Shown here: one piece after another, positions 46,241-54,249 of the stretch | How positions within the stretch are numbered: position 1 is the stretch's first letter | Layout of the letters: each line of letters opens with the position of its first letter | NCBI RefSeq assembly: GCF_041200145.1 | Contig: NZ_CP165734.1 | Span: 6,925,001-6,989,000 of the forward strand | DNA length: 64,000 bases | Direction of reading: 5' to 3' | Source: Bradyrhizobium sp. LLZ17 | Lineage (GTDB): Bacteria > Pseudomonadota > Alphaproteobacteria > Rhizobiales > Xanthobacteraceae | Position numbers and translations under genes: made by a program | The notes under the pieces: generated by a model | Database searches by the model: none | Seen by the model: the letters and a program-made list of their open reading frames with translations, nothing else | Told to the model about the DNA's origin: nothing

Positions 46241-47188
46241 TTACTGCGACCGGTCCGAGGTCCAGCCCTTGTACTCGGCGACATTGTTCCGGGTCACGAG
46301 CTTCGAGGGCAGGAGCTCGACCGTCGAGGCTGGCTTCTGGCCGTTGAGTATGCCGACACCGATCTGCACCGCGCGCCGCGCCATGAAGAACGGGTCCTGC
46401 GAAGCGGACGCCTGGATCTGCGCCGCCGCCGGGTCCTTGAGCGCGGCCTCGATGTCGGGCGCGCCATCGACCGCGGTGATGATCATGCCGGTGCGGTTTT
46501 GCTGGCGCGCCGCGAGGTCGGTGCCGATCGCCTGCGGATCGTTGATGGCGAAAATAGCGTCGATCTTGGGGAAGCGGGTCAGATAGCCTTGCGCGACGGT
46601 GAGGCCGCCTTCGCGCGAGCCCTTGGCGTCCTGGTCGCTGGACAACACCTTGATGCCGGGATTCTTCGAGAAAACATTCTTGCAGCCGGTGACGCGGTCG
46701 ATCACGGCGGAAACCTGCGGCCCGTTCTCGATGATGACGTCGCCCTTGCCGCCCAGCTTGTCGACGATGTACTGGCAGGAAATCTCGCCGGCCTGGACGT
46801 TGTTGGTGGTCACGGTGGCATCGGCGCCTTCGGCCGCGGTGTCGACCGCGACGACCACGATGCCTGCCGCCTGCGCCTTCTTGATCGCCGGCCCGATCGC
46901 CTTGGGATCACCGGGGTTCAACAGGATCAGGTCGACGCCGGCGGCGATGAAATTGTCGATCTGGGTGACCTGCTTGCCGAGGTCGTATTCGAAGCCAACG
47001 GTGGTGATCTTGACATTGGGATTGGTCTTCTTGGCCTCGAACTCGGCGCCCTTCGACAGCGCGACGAAGAACGGGTTGCCCATCGATCCCAGCGAGACGC
47101 CGATCGACTTCAGCTCTTTGGCAAAGGACGGCGCGGTGCTCAGGGCAAGCGCCATCGCGGCGCCGGCGAGCGTGATCGTCTTCAACAT
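46241..47188 (-). CDS. Sugar ABC transporter substrate-binding protein (RbsB/YtfQ class)
   Basis: The 315-residue periplasmic protein has a signal peptide (MLKTITLAGAAMALALSTAP, cut near SFAKE) and the Peripla_BP_4 fold: GVSLGSMGNPFFVALSKGAE, NFIAAGVDLILLNPGDPKAI, VVVAVDTAAEGADATVTTNN. A ribosome-binding site GGGAGGAAG precedes ATG at 47188. It lies downstream of the ROK regulator, away from the ATPase and permease genes at 49912-52502, so it may be a second binding protein for that system or an orphan. Confidence 0.9.
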   Translation of the reverse strand: MLKTITLAGAAMALALSTAPSFAKELKSIGVSLGSMGNPFFVALSKGAEFEAKKTNPNVKITTVGFEYDLGKQVTQIDNFIAAGVDLILLNPGDPKAIGPAIKKAQAAGIVVVAVDTAAEGADATVTTNNVQAGEISCQYIVDKLGGKGDVIIENGPQVSAVIDRVTGCKNVFSKNPGIKVLSSDQDAKGSREGGLTVAQGYLTRFPKIDAIFAINDPQAIGTDLAARQQNRTGMIITAVDGAPDIEAALKDPAAAQIQASASQDPFFMARRAVQIGVGILNGQKPASTVELLPSKLVTRNNVAEYKGWTSDRSQ

Positions 47189-47402
47189 TGGCTTCCTCCC
47201 TGGTCTATCTTCAATCCGGCACGGCAGACCAGTTGCCGTAACGGAATCTCGCGTCATCAAACCTGTGCGCGCTTCATTTTCAAGTGCCGCAAGCCTGCTC
47301 GGCCAGCCGATACCGTCGCGTGCGACCGCGCCGAGGATCGCCAAACCCTTGATCCCATATTGCCAGACATCGCATGCCCCGATCAAGACGTGGCAGCGGT
47401 GT

Positions 47403-48659
47403 TCACTCGCTCCCTTCCATGTGGTTGCGGTCCACAACCCGCAACGTCTGTCGCACCATGCCGTCGACAATGGCCGCCGACTCGCTTGGTCGCAGATGAA
47501 TCGCCGTGGACTTGAGCAGCGATGGCAACACCGCTTGCTCGAGCCGCTCCTCATAAGCGCGGCGCATCATGTCAAATGATTGAAGGCCGGGTCCCGCCAG
47601 GATGACGTGATGTGGGCGCAGCACCGATATCGTCGCCGCGACCGCCTCGGCAAGTGCGCGGCCTGCCTGCTGGAACAGGTGCTCGAGGCGCGGATCGCCG
47701 TCCAGCGTCCGCTCGCGCAGCAGAGCCATCTGCGCTTCGGACGGCTGTTGCGAGTCCGCAGGCGGCAGGTCGAGAAACGTGCGGGCGTCGCGGTAGAGCG
47801 CATAATCGGCAAGATAGGCCTCGATGCAGCCGCGCTGCCCGCAGCGGCATTGCGGACCGTCCGGCGCCAATTTGACATGGCCGAGCTCGCTGCCGGCGCC
47901 CCAGCGCGCTTCACCGTCGACGACGACACCCATTCCGATGCCGTGACCGACCATGATGGTGGCGGAGAGGCCCTGGGCCAATGCCGGTTCGGCGGCTGTG
48001 AGCGTGAGCGCAACGGCGACGGCGTCGTTCGCCATCACGACGTCGACGCCGAACGCCCGACGTAGCGGCGTTGCCAGATCGACGTCGGTGATCGACAGTG
48101 CCGGACTCCAGAGGGTCCAGCCGGTGTCGACGTTGACGATGCCCTGCAGCGCAAGCCCAATTCCCAACAGCTGACGGCGTGGCGTCGCCGTCGCGTCGAG
48201 CATCGCATTGATCTGCCCGATCACGAGATCGCGCAGTCCGCCTGCATCGAGAGCGCGCGTCGGCAGCGCAAGGCGCGACTGCGCCAGGCCGGAGCCCCTG
48301 AAATCCGCGATCAGCGTCTCGATCAGGTTCATGCGGACGGAGACCGCGACGATGCGCCCAAAGTCAGGGTTCAGGGTCAGCAGCACGGCCGGCCGGCCAC
48401 GGCGTCGGCCATTCAGCCCGTCCGCATCCTCTTCGTCGGGATCGTCGGACCATGAGGTTGCCGCTGTCTCGGTCTCGCACAGCAACTCTTCCGCGATCAG
48501 GCTCGACGTCAGGCCCGAAATGGTGGGGAAGCTTAGCCCTGTATTGCGGGCGAGTTCCACGCGCGGCAACGGCCCCAGGCGCCGCAAGACTTCGACCAGG
48601 CGGCCGCGGTTCGATCCGCGAGGCACGCTTGAAAAAGGTCTGGGCAGCTCAGTGGCCAT
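47403..48659 (-). CDS. ROK family transcriptional regulator
   Basis: The 418-residue protein has an N-terminal winged helix (VELARNTGLSFPTISGLTSS) joined by an acidic linker to a ROK sugar-kinase-like domain. It carries the zinc motif CRCGQRGCIEAYLA and the glycine-rich GHGIGMGVVVDGEARWGAGS. ROK repressors such as NagC, Mlc or XylR sense a sugar and control its uptake genes. It is divergent from the ABC transporter operon that starts at 48886, which is its likely target. Confidence 0.92.
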   Translation of the reverse strand: MATELPRPFSSVPRGSNRGRLVEVLRRLGPLPRVELARNTGLSFPTISGLTSSLIAEELLCETETAATSWSDDPDEEDADGLNGRRRGRPAVLLTLNPDFGRIVAVSVRMNLIETLIADFRGSGLAQSRLALPTRALDAGGLRDLVIGQINAMLDATATPRRQLLGIGLALQGIVNVDTGWTLWSPALSITDVDLATPLRRAFGVDVVMANDAVAVALTLTAAEPALAQGLSATIMVGHGIGMGVVVDGEARWGAGSELGHVKLAPDGPQCRCGQRGCIEAYLADYALYRDARTFLDLPPADSQQPSEAQMALLRERTLDGDPRLEHLFQQAGRALAEAVAATISVLRPHHVILAGPGLQSFDMMRRAYEERLEQAVLPSLLKSTAIHLRPSESAAIVDGMVRQTLRVVDRNHMEGSE

Positions 48660-48665
48660 GGTCCC

Positions 48666-48690
48666 TTTAATTCGGCAAAGTGAAATTAAT
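48666..48690. promoter_or_regulatory. Candidate operator for the ROK regulator
   Basis: TTTAATTC (48666-48673) and GAAATTAAT (48682-48690) form an AT-rich imperfect inverted repeat with an eight-base GC-containing spacer. This resembles the layout of NagC/Mlc-type ROK operators. It lies just before the regulator start and in the divergent control region. A second AT-rich patch, TTTACTATTGTC near 48739, may hold the promoter. This is a pattern match only. Confidence 0.4.
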
Positions 48691-48885
48691 CAACGCGTGC
48701 GCCGGTAGCAGGCTCGAAAAAACACAGCTACCAATCCGTATTTACTATTGTCTCGCCTCATGTACTATTTAGACTTGAAGAAGGCGCAGGTACATCCTGA
48801 ATCCGGCAATTGTCTCTGTGACATTTCTTCGCGACGTAAATAAAAAAGGGCGCCAAGGGTGCCAAGGAAGCCAAGGGAGATGGAC

Positions 48886-49851
48886 ATGAACGGATCAATG
48901 AAGAAATTGATAGTGCCGCTGCTCGCGACCGCCGCTGCGTTCGCGCTTGCCACGGGTGCGGCGCAGGCCCAGCAGAAAAAGACCATCGCGCTCGTCACCA
49001 ATGCCGCGGCCGATTTCTGGACCATAGCCGGCCGTGGGCTCGAGAAGGCTCAGAAGGAGCACCCGGAATACGACATCCAGTTGATCGTCACCAACGATGC
49101 GACCGCGGCCGGCCAGCGGCGCGAACTGGACGACCTGCTGGTGCGCGGCGTCGCCGGCATCTCCATCTCGGTCGACGATGCGCCGCACGCAACCGAAGAG
49201 CTCAACAAGGTCGCGTCCCAGACCGTGTTGATCACGACGGACAGCGACGCGCCGCAGAGCAAGCGACTCGCCTATATCGGCACCGACAACGTCGCGGCCG
49301 GGCGGCAAGCAGGCGAGGAGTTCAAGAAGGCCTTGCCGAACGGCGGCAAGATTGCGCTATTCGTCGGCACGATGGATGCGGACAACGCCCGCGAGCGAGT
49401 GCAGGGTATCAAGGATGCGATCGCCGGCACCAAGATCGAGCTGGTCGACGTGTTCACGGACCAGGTGGACTCCGCCAAGGCCAAGGCGAACATGGAGAAC
49501 GTGCTCGTCAAATATCCCGACATCGCACTGCTGTCCGGCCTTTGGAGCTACGAGACTCCGCTGATCTATGACGCGGTCAAGGCGGCGGGCAAGGCCGGCA
49601 AGGTGAAGATCGTCGGCTTCGACGAGGACCAGCGCACGCTGCGGGGAATTTCCGACGGCACGATCGAGTCGACGGTGGTGCAGCAGCCGTTCGAATTCGG
49701 CTATCTCTCCGCCACCAACATCATCAAGACGCTGAAGGGCGACAAGTCCTGGATTCCCGCTGACAGCAAGCTGATCGTGCCGACCCAGGTGATCAACAAG
49801 ACCAACGTCGCGGAGTTCACCGCTCACATGAAGGAGCTGCTGAAGAAGTGA
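48886..49851 (+). CDS. Sugar ABC transporter substrate-binding protein
   Basis: The 321-residue periplasmic binding protein has a signal peptide (KKLIVPLLATAAAFALATGA, cut after AQAQ). A ribose-binding-like fold follows: IALVTNAAADFWTIAGRGLE, then LVRGVAGISISVDDAPHATE, then VKIVGFDEDQRTLRGISDGT. ATG at 48886 with CAAGGGAGA upstream is preferred; ATGs at 48880 and 48898 are possible. It is the first gene of the binding protein-ATPase-permease operon. Confidence 0.92.
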   Translation: MNGSMKKLIVPLLATAAAFALATGAAQAQQKKTIALVTNAAADFWTIAGRGLEKAQKEHPEYDIQLIVTNDATAAGQRRELDDLLVRGVAGISISVDDAPHATEELNKVASQTVLITTDSDAPQSKRLAYIGTDNVAAGRQAGEEFKKALPNGGKIALFVGTMDADNARERVQGIKDAIAGTKIELVDVFTDQVDSAKAKANMENVLVKYPDIALLSGLWSYETPLIYDAVKAAGKAGKVKIVGFDEDQRTLRGISDGTIESTVVQQPFEFGYLSATNIIKTLKGDKSWIPADSKLIVPTQVINKTNVAEFTAHMKELLKK

Positions 49852-49911
49852 ACCTCTGTACCTTTCGACGCCCGGCGAGCATGCCGTCGGGCGTCGGTTG
49901 GGAGGACGTGA

Positions 49912-51438
49912 ATGGCGGAAATCCTGTTCGAACTCGCCGGGATCAGCAAGTCCTATCCCGGGGTGATGGCGCTCAACGATGTCAGCCTGCGCGTGTACCG
50001 TGGCGAAGTGTTGGGCCTGATCGGCGAGAACGGCGCCGGCAAGTCGACTTTGATGCGCGTGCTGGGCGGCGTGATCGCGCCAAGCGCGGGCGTGATCCGC
50101 ATCGGCGGCGCTGACCATGCCGAATTGACGGTGAGCCAGGCGACGCAGACCGGCATCGCCTTCGTGCACCAGGAACTGAACCTGTTCGAGAATCTCGACG
50201 TCGCCGCCAACGTCTTCATCGGACGCGAGAAGCTCGTCGGCGGCCCGCTGAAGCTGGTGGACAGCACGCAGATGCGCGCGCGCGTGACGCCGCTGCTGCA
50301 GCGGCTGGGCGCCGATTTCACCCCTGACACGCTGGTCGACAATTTGTCCATCGCCCAACGTCAGATGGTGGAGATCGCCAAGGCGCTCTCGATCGACGCC
50401 CGCGTGATCATCATGGACGAGCCGACGTCGAGCCTGACGATTTCCGAGACCGAGCGTCTGCTGGAGGTGATTGCCGATCTGAAGGCGCACGGCATCGCAG
50501 TGATCTATATCTCCCACCGGCTCGGCGAGATCATGACCTGCGCCGATCGCGTCGTGGTGCTGCGCGACGGGCGCACGGTGGGAGAGCTGGCGCGAGACCA
50601 GCTCAGCCACGCCGCAATGATCCGGTTGATGATCGGCCGCGACCTCAAAGCGCTGCATACGCCGCCGAAACGGCCGCCGCAGCCGGGCGGCTGCGACATC
50701 GTCGGCCTCGTGACGTCGGCGTTCCCCGACCGGCAGATTGACCTTTCCGTGCGGCATGGCGAGATCCTCGGACTGGCAGGACTGGTGGGCGCTGGCCGTA
50801 CCTCGCTGGCCCGCGCGGCTTTCGGTATCGATCCGGTGCTGGGAGGCGAGATCAGGATCGACAACGCGCCGGTCGATGTCGCGTCGCCCCGGGATGCGAT
50901 CAGGCAAGGCATCTATCTGGTGCCGGAGGACCGCAAGAAAACCGGGCTCGTGCTGGAACTGCCTATCCGCGAGAATGTGACGCTGGCGAGCCTGCTGAAT
51001 TACGCGCGGATGTGGCTGGTCAACGGCGCGTCCGAGCGTAAGGTGGCGAAGGAGCAGGTCAGGCGGCTCTCCATCAAGGTGCCGAGCGTCGATATGGAGG
51101 CCGTGACCCTCTCCGGCGGTAACCAGCAGAAAGTCGTGCTGGGCAAGTGGCTTTCCATGCAGCCCCGCGTGATGTTCTTCGATGAGCCGACCCGCGGCAT
51201 CGATGTCGGTGCCAAGAGCGAGATCTACGCCCTGATGCGCGAACTCGCCGACCAGGGCGTTGCGATCGTGATGATCTCCTCGGACATGGAGGAGGTCATC
51301 GGTGTCTCCGATCGGGTCGCGGTGATGCACGAAGGCAGCGTCAGCGGTGTGCTGGAGCGACCGCAATTCAGTGAATACAACGTGCTGCGGCTTGCGATCG
51401 GCCAGGCGCTGGAAACCGTGGAAGCCGCTGCCCCATGA
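49912..51438 (+). CDS. Sugar ABC transporter ATP-binding protein (RbsA/MglA class)
   Basis: The 508-residue protein has two nucleotide-binding domains. Domain 1 has Walker A GLIGENGAGKSTLMRVLGG, a signature region (VDNLSIAQRQMVEIAKALSI) and Walker B VIIMDEPTSS. Domain 2 has a degenerate Walker A (GLAGLVGAGRTSLARAAFG), as usual for this class, signature LSGGNQQKVVLGKWL and FFDEPTRGIDVGAKSE. It energises import with the permease that overlaps it by four bases. Confidence 0.95.
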   Translation: MAEILFELAGISKSYPGVMALNDVSLRVYRGEVLGLIGENGAGKSTLMRVLGGVIAPSAGVIRIGGADHAELTVSQATQTGIAFVHQELNLFENLDVAANVFIGREKLVGGPLKLVDSTQMRARVTPLLQRLGADFTPDTLVDNLSIAQRQMVEIAKALSIDARVIIMDEPTSSLTISETERLLEVIADLKAHGIAVIYISHRLGEIMTCADRVVVLRDGRTVGELARDQLSHAAMIRLMIGRDLKALHTPPKRPPQPGGCDIVGLVTSAFPDRQIDLSVRHGEILGLAGLVGAGRTSLARAAFGIDPVLGGEIRIDNAPVDVASPRDAIRQGIYLVPEDRKKTGLVLELPIRENVTLASLLNYARMWLVNGASERKVAKEQVRRLSIKVPSVDMEAVTLSGGNQQKVVLGKWLSMQPRVMFFDEPTRGIDVGAKSEIYALMRELADQGVAIVMISSDMEEVIGVSDRVAVMHEGSVSGVLERPQFSEYNVLRLAIGQALETVEAAAP

Positions 51439-52502
51439 ACAAAAAAGAACTCGGCCTCGGCCTGCTGCTCGTGGTGATTTCCGTCATCACGGGCATGATC
51501 AATCCGGCCTTCCTGTCGGTGGTGAACCTGCTGAACATGGCCAATCTGATCGGCCTGTTCGGCGTGTTTGCGCTTGGCGAAGGGCTCGTGATCATCACCG
51601 GCGGCATCGACCTTTCGCTCGGCTCGATGTTCGCGCTGCTCGGTGTCGTTTTCGTCGACCTTCTGACGACATACCAGGTTCCCTGGCCCTTGGCGCTGCT
51701 GGCCGTGTTGCTGGGTGGACTGATGCTGGGGGCCGTTCAGGGGATCCTGATCACCCGGCTGAAAATGCAGCCCTTCATCGTGACGCTGTGCGGGTTGCTG
51801 ATCTATCGCGGCGCGGCCCGCTACTACACGACCGACTCGACGCGCGGCTTCGGCTACGGCGACGAGGCCGGGACCTTGAGCAGCATTGCCTCCGGCCATG
51901 TGGCAGGCATCCCGAACACCTTCATCCTCCTGATCATCCTTGCGCTGGTCCTCGGCGTGCTGCTGCACCGCTCGGTCTACGGACGCTGGCTTTATGCCGT
52001 CGGCAAGAACGAGGAGGCGGCGCGCTTCTCCGGCATCAACACCAATATGGTGATCGCAACTGCGTATATCATCAGTGGTGGGCTCGCCGGAGTTGCGACG
52101 GTCTTGTTCGTGTTCTACACGAACTCGGTGTCTCCGAGCTCCTTCGGCAATTTCTATGAGCTCTATGCGATCGCGGCTGCCGTGCTGGGCGGGTGCAGCC
52201 TGCGCGGCGGCGAGGGTTCAATTCTCGGTATCGTGCTGGGGACTGCGCTGCTGCAGGTGCTGCAGAACCTCGTGAACATCCTCGGCATCCCCAATTCGCT
52301 GAACTTCGCGGTGATGGGGACGGTGATTCTGATCGGCGTGTTGGCGGACCAGCAATTGCAGGAACGACGCCGGCGCAAGCTGGCGCTGGCCGGCCTCGCC
52401 CGCACGGCACCGAAATCGACGCCTGGACAAGGACAACAGGGCGCGTCAGCACCACCGCGCGGCGCGGATCCGTTGCCGGTGAGAACGGGCGACCAGGCAT
52501 AA
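51435..52502 (+). CDS. Sugar ABC transporter permease (RbsC class)
   Basis: The 355-residue BPD_transp_2 permease has about nine to ten helices. It contains the family motif EGLVIITGGIDLSLGSMFAL and the coupling-helix region AVGKNEEAARFSGINTNMV. The last 40 residues are a Gln/Pro/Arg-rich cytoplasmic tail (STPGQGQQGASAPPRGADPL) that is not usual in the family. It overlaps the ATPase stop (ATGA). Confidence 0.93.
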   Translation: MNKKELGLGLLLVVISVITGMINPAFLSVVNLLNMANLIGLFGVFALGEGLVIITGGIDLSLGSMFALLGVVFVDLLTTYQVPWPLALLAVLLGGLMLGAVQGILITRLKMQPFIVTLCGLLIYRGAARYYTTDSTRGFGYGDEAGTLSSIASGHVAGIPNTFILLIILALVLGVLLHRSVYGRWLYAVGKNEEAARFSGINTNMVIATAYIISGGLAGVATVLFVFYTNSVSPSSFGNFYELYAIAAAVLGGCSLRGGEGSILGIVLGTALLQVLQNLVNILGIPNSLNFAVMGTVILIGVLADQQLQERRRRKLALAGLARTAPKSTPGQGQQGASAPPRGADPLPVRTGDQA

Positions 52503-52657
52503 GGGATCCAGGCTCCAGTTAACACGAGGCCACTTCGTCGGCGACTGGCCCATGCACCGTGGGTCTCGTGTGCCCTGGTGCCGGCAAGGCCGAACTGAGC
52601 GGGATTGTGCCACGCGCCTTCCTCCGACATGATGACGGGGATTATTGGGGGGAGACC

Positions 52658-53509
52658 ATGCGATCTGTCGTCGTCACCGGCGCGTCCACCGGCATCGGCT
52701 GGGCCATTGCGAAATTCTTGATTGGACGCGGCTATCGCGTCTTCGGCAGCGTCCGCAAGCAGGCCGATGCTGATCGGCTCACCGGCGAATTCGGCGCCAA
52801 TTTCACGCCGCTGCTGTTCGACGTCACCGACGAAGCCGCCGTGCTGGCCGCCGCGCGAACGGTGCGCGAGGCGCTGGGCGGCGAGACGCTGGCCGGCCTC
52901 GTCAACAATGCCGGCGTCGCAGTCGCTGGTCCCGTGCTCGAACTGTCGGCGGATGATTTCCGCCGCCAGATGGACATCAACGTCATCGGTCCCGTGATCG
53001 CGACGCAGGCGTTCGGGCCGCTGCTCGGTTCGGATCCGTTGCTGATGGGACCAAAGGGCCGGATCGTGATGATCAGCTCGGTCGCCGGCAAGAACGGCAA
53101 TCCGCTGTCGGCGCCTTACTGCACCTCCAAGCACGCTATCGAGGGCCTCTCGGAGAGCCTGCGCCGCGAGCTGATGCTGTTCGGCATCGATGTCATCATT
53201 GTCGCGCCCGGTGCGGTGAAGACGCCGATCTGGAGCAAAGCGGAGCAGATGGATCTGTCGGTCTACAAGAACTCGCCTTATTTGCCCGCGCTCAACAAGG
53301 TCATGGCCTTCATGATGAAGCTCGGCGAGACCGGCCTGCCGGCCGAGCGGATCGCGGAAATCGTGTTCGAGGCGCTCACGGCTGCGAAGCCCAAGGTCCG
53401 CTACCAGATCACGCCGGATCCGATGCGCCATCTGATCGCGGCCACGCTGCCCAAGCGCGTGGTCGATCGCATCATCGCCAAGCGTCTCGGGCTACTGCCG
53501 CAGGGCTGA
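52658..53509 (+). CDS. SDR family NAD(P)-dependent oxidoreductase
   Basis: The 283-residue classical short-chain dehydrogenase has the cofactor motif VTGASTGIGWAIAKFL, NNAGVAV, catalytic Ser in VMISSVAGKNG and the YCTSK (YxxxK) catalytic pair. The C-terminal part (YQITPDPMRHLIAATLPKRV) resembles retinol dehydrogenase-like SDRs. The substrate is unknown. GGGGGGAGA upstream supports ATG at 52658. The 155 bases before it hold no recognised feature. Confidence 0.92.
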   Translation: MRSVVVTGASTGIGWAIAKFLIGRGYRVFGSVRKQADADRLTGEFGANFTPLLFDVTDEAAVLAAARTVREALGGETLAGLVNNAGVAVAGPVLELSADDFRRQMDINVIGPVIATQAFGPLLGSDPLLMGPKGRIVMISSVAGKNGNPLSAPYCTSKHAIEGLSESLRRELMLFGIDVIIVAPGAVKTPIWSKAEQMDLSVYKNSPYLPALNKVMAFMMKLGETGLPAERIAEIVFEALTAAKPKVRYQITPDPMRHLIAATLPKRVVDRIIAKRLGLLPQG

Positions 53510-53512
53510 GCC

Positions 53513-53680
53513 ATGGTGAGGATGAAACGGTTACCCGAGCTCGCGGCGGAGCTCGCCGAGCGGCAGGTCGGTGCGATCGTCACGATGGGCGGTAACGTGG
53601 CCGCGCTCGCGGCCAAGCGGGCAACCTCGGCCATTCCGATCGTGTTTCTCACCGGGGACGCCGACGAGGTCATCGAATAG
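53513..53680 (+). pseudogene. Fragment of an ABC substrate-binding protein (PF04392 type)
   Basis: The 55-codon frame reads RLPELAAELAERQVGAIVTM, then GGNVAALAAKRATSAIPIVF and LTGDADEVIE before a TAG. This matches a short internal segment of the ABC_sub_bind family (RLPxLAAdLv...aalaAkaATstIPIVF), which is normally about 320 residues with a signal peptide. Nothing before or after it in any frame continues the family. It is therefore a decayed remnant or a very recent start-stop accident three bases after the SDR stop. Confidence 0.65.
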
Positions 53681-53719
53681 ACGCTGCCACAGGTTTTCGG
53701 TGGGTGGGCGGAGGTTGAA

Positions 53720-54010
53720 ATGCCGGCTTATGTGATTTTCGACGTCGAAATCAGGGATTTGCAGCAGTACCAAAGTTTCATGTCGGGCGTGAAACCGGCG
53801 TTGGAGGCCGCAGGCGCCAGGTATCTGGCGCGAGGCGGGGCTCACAAGGTCTACGAGGGAGATTGGGAGCCCCGCAGGATTGTGCTCCTGGAATTCCCGT
53901 CCGTCGCGGCGTGGGAGGCCTTCTACGATGGCGCGATCTACCGGGGGCTCAAATCCATCCGGGATGCCTGCAGTTCTGCCCGCCTGGTCAGCGTCGAGGG
54001 CCTCGACTAG
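53720..54010 (+). CDS. DUF1330 domain-containing protein
   Basis: The 96-residue dimeric alpha/beta-barrel type protein starts MPAYVIFDVEIRDLQQYQSF. It contains GARYLARGGAHKVYEGDWEP and RRIVLLEFPSVAAWEAFYDG, the DUF1330 core. The function is unknown. It is preceded by a GGTGGGCGGAGG-type ribosome-binding site. The next 240 bases hold no supported gene. Confidence 0.9.
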   Translation: MPAYVIFDVEIRDLQQYQSFMSGVKPALEAAGARYLARGGAHKVYEGDWEPRRIVLLEFPSVAAWEAFYDGAIYRGLKSIRDACSSARLVSVEGLD

Positions 54011-54249
54011 ACGCCAAGTCTGTTTTGGCAGCGCGGCATCGCTTTGGCGAAGATGAGTTCGACGCGGAGGCCGCGCGCCCATCGGCCCCGCTAACAATAA
54101 GCCAACGTCGGGTCGCCGCGCGCGTTGCTTGTCTGTGACCGTTCCACTACAGTTTTATGACACGGCGCAGGCTTTCCGGCTGCGCCGAAAGCCGCAGGCC
54201 GGTTTAGACGGCTTGGCATCACCGCCGGACCAGCTGTTGCGTGTCGTCG

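Noticed and set aside
49357..51366. 669-codon minus-strand frame over the sugar ABC ATPase
   Set aside because: It is His/Arg/Asp-rich antisense of two intact transporter genes.
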